Positions 6,838 through 7,195 of a stretch of DNA of 7,195 nucleotides are shown one piece after another. A program made the position numbers and the translations under genes. Within the stretch, counting starts at the first letter, position 1, and every line of letters begins with the position of its first letter. Origin of the DNA: Candidatus Zixiibacteriota bacterium (GTDB taxonomy: Bacteria; Zixibacteria; MSB-5A5; WJJR01); contig JAGVEK010000522.1 in the NCBI GenBank assembly GCA_020058315.1, positions 1-7,195 on the forward strand. Reading direction: 5' to 3'. The notes below the pieces were generated by a model. That model worked only from the letters and a program-made list of their open reading frames with translations. It did no database searches and was not told the origin of the DNA.

Positions 6838-6875
6838 CCGCCGAGCCGTATGTTCCAACTCGATGGAGTCGCCAC

Positions 6876-7195
6876 GTGGTGAATAGAACGGTACAACACG
6901 CACGTCAGCCGATCCTGACGGGGATCATCATGAGTGCAGCCTTGTTGCTGGCCTGTTCCAGCAGCGTTCCCCCGCCTGTCCCAACGGCGCAAGCAGGGTT
7001 CGAAGAGGGCCGCCAACTCTACCAAAGAGGCAAATGGGATCGAGCGCGGCTGGTCTTCGAGTCAGTCGTCTTTAATCATCCCGGCAGTTCGCTCGTCGAT
7101 TCGGCACAATTCCTCCTTGCGATGTGTCAGTACAAGCTCGATGATCAAATTGTCGCGGCGGCGGAGTTTCAGCGCGTCCGGACCCAGTATCCCAC
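6876..7195 (+). CDS. bamD: BamD-like outer-membrane assembly lipoprotein, N-terminal part
   Basis: BamD is a lipoprotein of tetratricopeptide repeats on the periplasmic side of the outer membrane, and it works with BamA to fold barrel proteins. The gene runs off the right edge after 106 codons. The start is basic, followed by a hydrophobic stretch and a lipobox LLAC at about residue 27, so signal peptidase II processing is likely. The segment AGFEEGRQLYQRGKWDRARLVFESVV and then SSLVDSAQFLLAMCQYKL is a typical first TPR pair of BamD/YbgF-like proteins. The frame has no ATG before the signal peptide. GTG codons at 6876 and 6879 lie 7 and 10 bases after GGAG (6865-6868), and I chose the first. 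The in-frame ATG at 6930 would leave too short a signal. A different TPR lipoprotein is possible. Confidence 0.8.
   Translation, partial: MVNRTVQHARQPILTGIIMSAALLLACSSSVPPPVPTAQAGFEEGRQLYQRGKWDRARLVFESVVFNHPGSSLVDSAQFLLAMCQYKLDDQIVAAAEFQRVRTQYP

Overview
The window is a stretch of bacterial chromosome from a Gram-negative (diderm), moderately GC-rich organism, with every supportable gene on the + strand. The diderm assignment rests on an LptD-like outer-membrane barrel, a LolA-like lipoprotein carrier and a BamD-like lipoprotein. The wording of the LptD C-terminus and the FtsK motor, and the ftsK-lolA-rimO order, recall uncultured phyla of the Fibrobacteres-Chlorobi-Bacteroidetes (FCB) assemblage, such as Zixibacteria, Latescibacterota or Eisenbacteria. 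That placement is from memory of family sequences and is not proven here.

Layout from left to right: the 3' end of an lptD-like gene (3-368); a 257-base gap holding a REP-like palindrome and a weak promoter candidate; ftsK (626-2923); a 158-base gap with a possible structured leader and a 17-codon mini-ORF; a lolA-like gene (3082-3831); rimO (3892-5295); a membrane-anchored lytic transglycosylase gene that overlaps rimO by 4 bases (5292-5987); an unrecognised exported protein gene that overlaps the transglycosylase gene by 47 bases (5941-6660); a 215-base gap with a perfect TATAAT box; and the 5' part of a bamD-like gene that runs off the right edge.

Most of the genes serve the cell envelope or cell division. 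LptD inserts LPS in the outer membrane, LolA carries lipoproteins across the periplasm, BamD belongs to the barrel-assembly machine, the transglycosylase cuts peptidoglycan, and FtsK moves DNA at the closing septum. RimO is the exception: it modifies ribosomal protein S12. The tight spacing and overlaps from rimO to the unknown gene suggest one transcript with coupled translation, possibly starting at lolA.

This is mainly a conserved housekeeping region, and I see no defence system, CRISPR array, mobile gene, tRNA or rRNA. The points most worth a second look are the REP-like palindrome before ftsK, the possible leader before lolA, the Arg-to-Cys change in a core FtsK motif, and the uncharacterised exported protein.
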